The notes beneath the pieces were generated by a model. That model ran no database searches and was not told the DNA's origin. It was given only the letters and a program-made list of their open reading frames with translations. A DNA stretch of 64,000 bases from JACVRW01 sp963739095 (lineage in GTDB: Bacteria > Actinomycetota > Thermoleophilia > Solirubrobacterales > Thermoleophilaceae): NCBI GenBank assembly GCA_963739095.1, contig CAVTZF010000001.1:236425-300424 (forward strand), given 5' to 3'. Of this stretch, positions 57,206 to 64,000 are shown in pieces. The position numbers and the translations under genes are program-made. Positions within the stretch are counted from its first letter, which is position 1. Each line of letters begins with the position of its first letter.

Positions 57206-57742
57206 TTAGGTGGGCACGATGACGCCGTTAATCGAGCAGTTGCCTGTGTCGGCGCCGGCGTCGTCGCTGATGAAGAGGAACATGTGGAAGTCGAGCGTGC
57301 CGCTTGGGCTGCTGTAGACGCCCTCAACCGCGACCCGCACGTAGCCGTCGGTGGCGGCAGGACCGCCGCCCGGCGATGAAGTGCCGGCGGGCAGGTCGAT
57401 CTGGAGGTTTGCGCTCTCGGCGGGCGACGGCGTGGTCGGGTCGGTGCCTCCGTCGGTCGTGATCGTTTCGTAGATCGTGGCCGCCTGGGCAGAGCCGACG
57501 CTGAGGTTCAGCGTCGTGGTTCCGCCGCTCACCTCGCAGCTGGCTCGCAGAGTCAACCCGCCGGTCTCGAAGACGGTCGCGAACGCCGGCGTCCCACCGG
57601 CCGCGGCCGCGTAGCGGACGGGCACGGCACCGGGCCCCCGCGGTCCGGTTGCGCCCTCGGGGCCTCTCGGCCCCGGCGAACCCGGCGCCGCGCGGCGGCG
57701 GAGCTGGGTGCGGATCCAGGGCGACAGCGTGCGCTTGGTCAC
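57206..57742 (-). CDS. Protein with short collagen-like G-x-y stretch (178 aa)
   Basis: An uncharacterised protein. After a basic N-terminus there is a collagen-like run GSPGPRGPEGATGPRGPGA (about residues 21-39), about six G-x-y triplets, then a beta-rich domain (TPAFATVFETGGLTLRASCE; CSINGVIVPT at the end). No clear signal peptide is seen. Short collagen-like stretches often form trimers in spore-coat or surface proteins; here this is only an analogy. Start GTG 57742. It lies just outside the left end of the 4.2-kb tandem duplication, whose boundary is at 57765. Confidence 0.72.
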   Translation of the reverse strand: MTKRTLSPWIRTQLRRRAAPGSPGPRGPEGATGPRGPGAVPVRYAAAAGGTPAFATVFETGGLTLRASCEVSGGTTTLNLSVGSAQAATIYETITTDGGTDPTTPSPAESANLQIDLPAGTSSPGGGPAATDGYVRVAVEGVYSSPSGTLDFHMFLFISDDAGADTGNCSINGVIVPT

Positions 57743-57778
57743 CGTGACCTCAGTTCCGCTCCCTTGCTCCTCGAGCCG

Positions 57779-57805
57779 CCGTGCCGCTCAAACCGAGCGG
57801 CACGG
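57779..57805 (-). terminator. Hairpin after the RYDGGPEEG-protein gene (copy 1)
   Basis: A perfect 11-bp stem (CCGTGCCGCTC / GAGCGGCACGG) with a 5-nt AAACC loop lies 31 bp past the stop at 57836 in the minus direction. Confidence 0.65.
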
Positions 57806-57835
57806 CACTCGTTCGTCCCTGTCTGTTCCGGGTGG

Positions 57836-58306
57836 CTAGCGGTCGGAGCCCCTGCTGCCTTCCTCGGGGCCACCGTCGTAGCGGACGCCCGGCTGCTGGG
57901 CGGGGACCACGCCGCGGGTGCCCTCTTCGGGGCCGCCGTCGTAACGCACGCCGGGCGACTCCTTGATCGAGTTGGGGTCGAAGGTCGCGGGCGCCGAGCG
58001 CTGGGTAAGCGCGGCGGTTCCTTCCTCGGGGCCACCGTCGTAGCGGACGCCCGGCTGCCGGGCGGGGACCACGCCGCGGGTGCCCTCTTCGGGGCCGCCG
58101 TCGTAACGGGTGCCGATCGGGCTGGGCGCGCTCGTTTGCGTTGCCGAGCCAGCGCTCGTGTCACGGTCATCGTCTGTGGCGAGGATCACCACGGCGGCGG
58201 CGAGGCCGACGAGGCCTATCGTCGCGATGGCGAGCAGGGCCCGTAGGTGGTTGAAGCGGGAGCGGAGCACGACTGCGGGGTGCTGGCTGGGGATTGCCTG
58301 GCCCAT
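57836..58306 (-). CDS. Membrane-anchored protein with four RYDGGPEEG repeats (copy 1)
   Basis: A 156-aa protein. A basic cytoplasmic N-terminus is followed by one TM helix (LLAIATIGLVGLAAAVVIL, about 24-42), an Asp/Ser/Thr linker and four copies of R-Y-D-G-G-P-E-E-G, arranged as two pairs around residues 66-155 and separated by GVVPA-QPG-type spacers and a STF-like NSIKESPG segment. The repeats are exported or periplasmic if the helix is N-in. Function unknown; I do not know an enzymatic motif like this. It is divergent from the BTAD regulator gene with 189 bp between, so the regulator probably controls it. An identical copy lies at 62082-62552. Confidence 0.82.
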   Translation of the reverse strand: MGQAIPSQHPAVVLRSRFNHLRALLAIATIGLVGLAAAVVILATDDDRDTSAGSATQTSAPSPIGTRYDGGPEEGTRGVVPARQPGVRYDGGPEEGTAALTQRSAPATFDPNSIKESPGVRYDGGPEEGTRGVVPAQQPGVRYDGGPEEGSRGSDR

Positions 58307-58495
58307 TACTGCCTCCTGTCCGGGGCGGCCGCCTGCGGCTCGCCCACTTGCGTTTGTCGGTCGACGTCGATGCCGATCGTGCAGGGGCGGGGTTTCAACG
58401 CGGCGACGAGGCGGCAGCAGCTCGGCAGCGCAGGGTTGGCGGGGTGCGCTGGGCTGCTGTACGTTGGATTTCCTGGCCCCCGTCGCCCCGCCGGC

Positions 58496-61400
58496 ATGGA
58501 TTTCCGCGTTCTAGGCCCCCTCGAGGCCCTCGATGAGGGCCGCCCGGTCAGGCTGGGCGGAGGCAAGCAACGCGCGCTGTTGGCTCTGTTTCTGGTGCAC
58601 GCCAACGAGACGCTCAGCACCGACCGGCTGATCGACGAGCTTTGGGGAGAGCGCCCGCCGGCCACCGCCTCCAAGACCGTGCAGGTCTACATCTCCCGGC
58701 TGCGGAAGGCGCTCACAGGCGGAGCGGACGACGCGGCGGCCGGCGTGCTCGTGACCCGCGACCACGGCTACGAGCTCGCGCTCGATCCTGACCGTCTCGA
58801 CGCGCATCGCTTCGAGGCGCTCGTGGCCAAGGGGAGAAGCGAGCTCGCTGCGGGCCGCCCGGGGCGTGCCGCCCCGGTGCTCGAGGAGTCGCTCTCCCTG
58901 TGGCGCGGCCCGCCGCTGGCGGACCTCGCCTACGAGCGGTTCGCGCAGCGCGAGATCGCTCGACTCGACGACCTGCGGGTCGCGGCGTTCGAGCAACTGG
59001 TCGAAGCGAAGCTGGCGCTCGGTGCCCACGCCGAGGTGGTGGGCGAGCTGGAGGCGCTGATCGGCGAGCATCCCTTCCGCGAACGCTTGCGCGGACAGCT
59101 GATGCTGGCCCTCTACCGCTGTGAGCGGCAGGCCGATGCGCTGCAGGCCTTCCAAGACGCGCGCAGGACGCTGGTCGAGGAGCTGGGCATCGAGCCGGGC
59201 GACCATCTACGCGAGCTCGAGCGGGCGATACTCGCGCAGGACCCGGGACTCCAGCTGGCAGCGGCGCAGGAGCCGGCGGCGGCCGAGCGCACAGTCGAGA
59301 GTCCGCGCAGCGCGTTTGTGGGACGCGAGCGCGAGCTCGCCGAGCTCGTCGGGGGTCTCGATGACGCGATCGCCGGGCGCGGACGGCTTTTCCTGCTCGT
59401 GGGTGAGCCCGGTATCGGCAAGAGCCGTCTCGCCGAGGAGCTGATCGCACACGCCAGAGCCCGCGAAGCGCGAATTCTCGTCGGGCGCTGCTGGGAGGCA
59501 GGCGGCGCCCCCGCCTACTGGCCCTGGGTGCAGTCGCTGCGATCGTACCTTCGCGACAGCGACGCGGACACTCTCCGATCCCAACTTCGCGAGGGAGCCG
59601 CTGACGTGGCGCAGCTCCTTCCCGAGCTCCGCGAGCTCCTCCCCGATCTGGCGCCGGCGCCCCCGCTCGAGTCCGAGGGAGCGCGCTTCCGACTCTTCGA
59701 TTCCATGACGGCCTTCCTTAAGAGCGCGGCGGCCGCGCGTCCGCTCGTGCTCGTGCTCGACGATCTGCATGCCGCAGACGAGCCATCGCTTCTGCTCCTC
59801 CAGTTCGTCGCTCGCGAGCTCGGCGACAGCCGCCTGCTGATCGTCGGCGCGTACCGCGACGTCGATCCCACCCCGGCGGATTCTCTTACGACGACCCTCA
59901 CCGAGCTCGCTCGCGAGCCGGTCACGCGACGGGTCGCGCTCGCCGGCCTCGGCGAGGCCGACGTCGTCAACTTCATCGAGCTCGCGGCGCCGGGCAGGTC
60001 CGGAACGGAGCTGGCTCCGGCCTTGCATGCGGAGACCGAGGGAAACCCCCTGTTCGTGGGCGAGATCGTGCGCCTGCTCGCCGAGGAGAACCTCCTGGAG
60101 GACTCCGTGACCGCGCCACTGGCGATCCCGCAGAGCGTGAGAGAGGTGATCGGCCGCCGTCTGCGCAATCTCTCGGACGCATGCAACCGGCTTCTCACGC
60201 TGGCCTCGGTGCTCGGCCGCGAGTTCGATCTCGAGGCACTCGCGGCTGTCAGTGGACTCAGTCGTGGTGCGATCCTCGAGCTGCTCGACGAGGCGATCGA
60301 GACGCGCGTCGTCTCAGAGGTGCCCGGCGCAATCGGCCGCATGCGCTTCGCCCATGCCTTGATCCGCGACACGGCCTACCACGGTCTGACGACGAGTGGC
60401 CGGGTGCAACTCCATCGGCAGGTTGGCGAGGCCCTCGAGGCTCTCTACTCGCCTGACCTCGATCCGCATCTTCCGGAGCTCGCGCACCACTATTTCGAGT
60501 CCGCCGCGGGCGGAGACGGCGAGAAGGCGGTCGAGTACGCCCGGCGCGCCGGCTCCCTGGCCGTCGCTTTGCTCGCGTACGAGGAGGCGGTGCGCCTGTA
60601 CGAGATGGCGCTCGAGGCGCTCGCGCTGGACGGCGCCGCGAGCGCGCAACTCCGCTGTGAGCTGCTGCTGGCCTTGGGCGAAGCGCAGAGTCGCGCTGGG
60701 GACGACCCCGGGGCGAAGTCGACCTTTCTGCGCGTGGCCGACCTGGCGCGCGCCGCGCGGCTGCCCGAGATGCTCGCCCGCGCGGCCGCGGGCTACGGTG
60801 GACGATTCGTCTGGCAGCACGCCCTCATGGACGAACGGCTCGTCCCCCTGCTCGAGGAGGGGCTCTCCGCTGTGGGCGAGGCGGACAGCGTGCTGCGGGT
60901 CCAACTGCTCTCGCGCCTCGCAACAGCGCTCCGCCACGAACCGTCTCGCAGGCCTAGAGAGCGAATCATCGAGGAGGCCCTCCAGATCGCCGGCAGGATC
61001 GGCGACTCCACGACGCTCGCTTACGCTGCCACCGCGGCAGCGTCGGCCCTGATCGCCCCCTGGACCGCCGACAGGCAATTGGCGGAAGGGAGCGAGATCG
61101 TCTCCCTGGCAGCCAGGACCGGGGACAGGGAGAGGCTCTTCGACGGGCACGATCACGCGTTCTGGGCTTCCTGGGAGCTCGGCGACTCCGACCGACGCGC
61201 GGCGGAGCTCGATTCGATGATCTGCGTTGCCGAGGAGCTGAGGCAGCCGGCCCAGCATTGGGCGCTTGCGACGGCGCAGTCCGTGCTCGCGCTGTCACAG
61301 GGCCGATTCGCCGAGGCGCACGGAGCTGATCGACCGAGCGGCGGCGGTGGGCGACCGCGTCCTCGCATGGGGCGCGCTGGCCGCGCGCAAGCTCCAGCTC

Positions 61401-62010
61401 TTCCTGCTGCGTCGCGAGCAGGGGCGACTCGGGGGCTTCGAGGGGGAGGTCGTCGATTGCGAGAGGGAATTCCCTTCACCGCTCGTGCACGGGGCCGTTC
61501 TCGCTCATGTTTACGCCCGCTCGGAGCGGCCCAAAGAGGCAGAGGCTCTCCTCCACGAGCTCACGCGCCGCGACCTCTCCGACTGGCATGTCGACGAGGA
61601 GTGGCTCTTCGGTATCTGCCTGCTCGCGGAGACCTGCGCAATCCTCGGAGACACCCGGCCTGCCGCTCCCCTCTACGAGCTGATGCTGCCCTACGGCTCG
61701 CTCAACGCCGTCGCCGTGCCCGAGGTCGCACTCGATTCCGTCAGCCGGCCGCTCGGCATCCTCGCGACCCTGCTGGGCCGCTTCGAGGACGCCGCGGGAC
61801 ACTTCGAGGAGGCGGCGCAGATGAACGAGAGGATGGGGGCTCGCCCGGCCCTCGCCCACACGCAGAAGGACCATGCCCGCATGCTGCTTCAGCGCAACTC
61901 GCGGGGAGACCGACAGCTGGCGCAGGAATATCTGTCACAGGCTCTCGCGACCTACCATGAGCTCGACATGCGGCCTGACGCGGCCGAAGCAGCGTCGCTC
62001 GCACGGACCG
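58496..62010 (+). pseudogene. BTAD/SARP-type regulator with AAA ATPase, frameshifted (copy 1)
   Basis: From ATG 58496 the order is an OmpR-like winged helix (about 1-95), BTAD domain (about 96-245; typical EELGIEPGDHLRELERAIL), AAA ATPase with Walker A G-E-P-G-I-G-K-S near 303 and Walker B V-L-V-L-D-D-L-H near 420, and a TPR-like tail. Near 61318-61325 the sensible frame shifts by +1 (to TELIDRAAAVGDRVLAWG), so unshifted translation yields about 210 wrong residues ending at 61960. The shifted frame stays sensible to about 62005 and then enters copy 2, ending at 62492. So the protein is either broken or the base is a sequencing error. Its genuine 3' end would lie past the window in copy 2. It is probably an activator of the divergent repeat-protein gene. 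Confidence 0.75.
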
Positions 62011-62024
62011 TGCTCCTCGAGCCG

Positions 62025-62051
62025 CCGTGCCGCTCAAACCGAGCGGCACGG
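62025..62051 (-). terminator. Hairpin after the RYDGGPEEG-protein gene (copy 2)
   Basis: Same 11-bp stem and AAACC loop as at 57779-57805. Here it lies at the junction of copy 1 and copy 2, inside the run-on frame of the copy 1 regulator. Confidence 0.6.
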
Positions 62052-62081
62052 CACTCGTTCGTCCCTGTCTGTTCCGGGTGG

Positions 62082-62552
62082 CTAGCGGTCGGAGCCCCTG
62101 CTGCCTTCCTCGGGGCCACCGTCGTAGCGGACGCCCGGCTGCTGGGCGGGGACCACGCCGCGGGTGCCCTCTTCGGGGCCGCCGTCGTAACGCACGCCGG
62201 GCGACTCCTTGATCGAGTTGGGGTCGAAGGTCGCGGGCGCCGAGCGCTGGGTAAGCGCGGCGGTTCCTTCCTCGGGGCCACCGTCGTAGCGGACGCCCGG
62301 CTGCCGGGCGGGGACCACGCCGCGGGTGCCCTCTTCGGGGCCGCCGTCGTAACGGGTGCCGATCGGGCTGGGCGCGCTCGTTTGCGTTGCCGAGCCAGCG
62401 CTCGTGTCACGGTCATCGTCTGTGGCGAGGATCACCACGGCGGCGGCGAGGCCGACGAGGCCTATCGTCGCGATGGCGAGCAGGGCCCGTAGGTGGTTGA
62501 AGCGGGAGCGGAGCACGACTGCGGGGTGCTGGCTGGGGATTGCCTGGCCCAT
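62082..62552 (-). CDS. Membrane-anchored protein with four RYDGGPEEG repeats (copy 2)
   Basis: Encodes a 156-aa protein identical to that of 57836-58306: one TM helix and four R-Y-D-G-G-P-E-E-G units. Because coding and upstream sequences are unchanged, both copies could be expressed equally, doubling the dose. It is divergent from the broken copy 2 regulator at 62742, with the same 189-bp intergenic region. Confidence 0.82.
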   Translation of the reverse strand: MGQAIPSQHPAVVLRSRFNHLRALLAIATIGLVGLAAAVVILATDDDRDTSAGSATQTSAPSPIGTRYDGGPEEGTRGVVPARQPGVRYDGGPEEGTAALTQRSAPATFDPNSIKESPGVRYDGGPEEGTRGVVPAQQPGVRYDGGPEEGSRGSDR

Positions 62553-62741
62553 TACTGCCTCCTGTCCGGGGCGGCCGCCTGCGGCTCGCCCACTTGCGTT
62601 TGTCGGTCGACGTCGATGCCGATCGTGCAGGGGCGGGGTTTCAACGCGGCGACGAGGCGGCAGCAGCTCGGCAGCGCAGGGTTGGCGGGGTGCGCTGGGC
62701 TGCTGTACGTTGGATTTCCTGGCCCCCGTCGCCCCGCCGGC

Positions 62742-64000
62742 ATGGATTTCCGCGTTCTAGGCCCCCTCGAGGCCCTCGATGAGGGCCGCCCGGTCAGGCT
62801 GGGCGGAGGCAAGCAACGCGCGCTGTTGGCTCTGTTTCTGCTGCACGCCAACGAGACGCTCAGCACCGACCGGCTGATCGACGAGCTTTGGGGAGAGCGC
62901 CCGCCGGCCACCGCCTCCAAGACCGTGCAGGTCTACATCTCCCGGCTGCGGAAGGCGCTCACAGGCGGGCAGCGGACGACGCGGCGGCCGGCGTGCTTGT
63001 GACCCGCGACCACGGCGACCCAGCTCGCGCTCGATCCTGACCGTCTCGACGCGCATCGCTTCGAGGCGCTCGTGGCCAAGGGGAGAAGCTGGCTTCGCGG
63101 CGGGCCGCCCGGGGCGTGCCGCCCCGGTGCTCGAGGAGTCGCTCTCCCTGTGGCGCGGCCCGCCGCTGGCGGACCTCGCCTACGAGCGGTTCGCGCAGCG
63201 CGAGATCGCTCGACTCGACGACCTGCGGGTCGCGGCGTTCGAGCAACTGGTCGAAGCGAAGCTGGCGCTCGGTGCCCACGCCGAGGTGGTGGGCGAGCTG
63301 GAGGCGCTGATCGGCGAGCATCCCTTCCGCGAACGCTTGCGCGGACAGCTGATGCTGGCCCTCTACCGCTGTGAGCGGCAGGCCGATGCGCTGCAGGCCT
63401 TCCAAGACGCGCGCAGGACGCTGGTCGAGGAGCTGGGCATCGAGCCGGGCGACCATCTACGCGAGCTCGAGCGGGCGATACTCGCGCAGGACCCGGGACT
63501 CCAGCTGGCAGCGGCGCAGGAGCCGGCGGCGGCCGATCGCGCAGCTCGAGGGTCCGCGCAGCGCGTTTGTGGGCCGCGAGCGCGAACTCGCCGAGCTCGT
63601 CGGGGGTCTCGATGACGCGGTGGCCGGCCGCGGAGGGCTTTTTCTGCTGGTGGGCGAACCCGGCATCGGCAAGAGCCGTCTCGCCGAGGAGCTGATCGCA
63701 CACGCCAGAGCGCGCGGAGCGCGAATTCTCGTCGGCCGCTGCTGGGAGGCTGGCGGCGCCCCCGCCTACTGGCCCTGGGTGCAGTCGCTGCGATCGTACC
63801 TGCGCGATAGCGACGCGGACACTCTCCGATCCCAACTTCGCGAGGGAGCCGCTGACGTGGCGCAGCTCCTTCCCGAGCTCCGCGACCTCCTCCCCGATCT
63901 GGCGCCGGCGCCCCCGCTCGAGTCCGAGGGAGCGCGCTTCCGACTCTTCGATTCCATGACGGCCTTCCTGAAGAGCGCGGCGGCCGCGCGTCCCCTCGTG
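62742..64000 (+). pseudogene. BTAD-AAA regulator, broken copy 2 (3' end outside window)
   Basis: It starts like copy 1 (ATG 62742) and keeps the winged helix, but a 2-bp insertion near 62969 leads to a TGA at 63000-63002, after about 86 residues. Later parts are readable only by changing frame: the BTAD domain from 63127, and after another 1-bp insertion near 63543 the AAA part (Walker A G-E-P-G-I-G-K-S near 63655) to the window end. Substitutions in the AAA part look partly like real divergence (Ala for Glu, Gly for Arg, for example). So this is a decayed paralogue or an assembly mosaic. Confidence 0.8.

Larger units (their letters stand above)
57765..62010. repeat. Tandem duplication, copy 1 (4,246 bp)
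   Basis: The block starting at 57765 recurs from 62011 with an exact offset of 4,246 bp. Copy 1 holds a hairpin, the RYDGGPEEG-protein gene and a BTAD-AAA regulator gene. The first 1.2 kb of both copies is identical except for one base (58595 versus 62841). No homology is seen at the junction (bases before 57765 and before 62011 differ), and there is no transposase. The right end of copy 2 is outside the window. Confidence 0.92.
62011..64000. repeat. Tandem duplication, copy 2 (cut by window end)
   Basis: Repeats 57765 onward. Nearly identical to about 62965, then mixed: small indels of +2 (about 62969), +1 (about 63016), +1 (about 63090) and +1 (about 63543) relative to copy 1, plus clustered substitutions after 63535. 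The final offset is 4,251 bp. Confidence 0.92.

Noticed and set aside
57836..58150. CRISPR-like spaced repeats (four units in about 300 bp)
   Set aside because: The repeats are in frame and encode R-Y-D-G-G-P-E-E-G; spacing is set by the protein, and there are no cas genes.
1..64000. tRNA, rRNA, riboswitch, phage or transposase genes
   Set aside because: No recognisable tRNA T-loop/cloverleaf, rRNA block, integrase or transposase motif found on reading; a covariance-model search would be needed to exclude small RNAs.

Overview
The window is very GC-rich, densely packed bacterial DNA with many GTG starts and many 4-nt GTGA/ATGA stop-start overlaps. Luciferase-like (F420/FMN) oxidoreductases, large adenylyl-cyclase/AAA, LuxR and BTAD regulators, Ser/Thr kinases, a SnoaL-like protein starting near a MSQENVE motif, and proteins with RYDGGPEEG repeats suggest an Actinomycetota chromosome, most likely Thermoleophilia (Solirubrobacterales-like). 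This taxonomic placement is inference. I recognised no rRNA, tRNA, CRISPR array, transposase, phage gene or replication origin.

Layout. (1) 1-11 kb is a catabolic block: an MFS exporter, two luciferase-like monooxygenases, an ADP-forming acyl-CoA synthetase, and a minus-strand operon (MaoC hydratase, MFE-2-type SDR, cytochrome P450, second SDR, NTF2-like protein). It resembles activation, oxygenation and beta-oxidation of a hydrophobic carboxylic acid; the substrate is unknown. (2) 11-17 kb holds an MBL-fold hydrolase, a membrane-anchored DsbA-like protein, a sugar-binding-type lipoprotein, two secreted ferritin-like proteins, TatA and a frameshifted secreted protein. (3) 17-30 kb holds an alpha/beta-hydrolase-glycosyltransferase fusion with its TetR regulator, a cyclase-ATPase coupled to a phytoene-desaturase-like enzyme, a polyprenyl synthetase, a methyltransferase, and a cyclic-nucleotide-binding thioredoxin-reductase-like protein. 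(4) 30-45 kb is signalling: a CHASE/PAS/GAF/GAF histidine kinase, a large LuxR regulator, a STAS protein, a cyclase-ATPase-FHA protein and a Ser/Thr kinase with Kelch propellers. (5) 45-57 kb is metabolic and membrane: selenium-binding protein (methanethiol oxidase family), RidA-like protein, YdeP-type molybdopterin oxidoreductase, CorC/HlyC and TerC membrane proteins, an M28 peptidase and an epoxide hydrolase. (6) 57.7-64 kb is a tandem duplication with a 4,246-bp period, carrying a RYDGGPEEG-repeat membrane protein and a divergent BTAD-AAA regulator. The second regulator copy is broken, and the first carries a frameshift.

Two regulatory signals recur. A 16-bp palindrome (TTAGnCGnnYGnCTAA) lies directly in front of the fusion/TetR operon and in front of the selenium-binding protein gene, which suggests a small TetR regulon. 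A related CGATTGGT/ACCAAnCG element lies at or near the starts of several catabolic and binding-protein genes.
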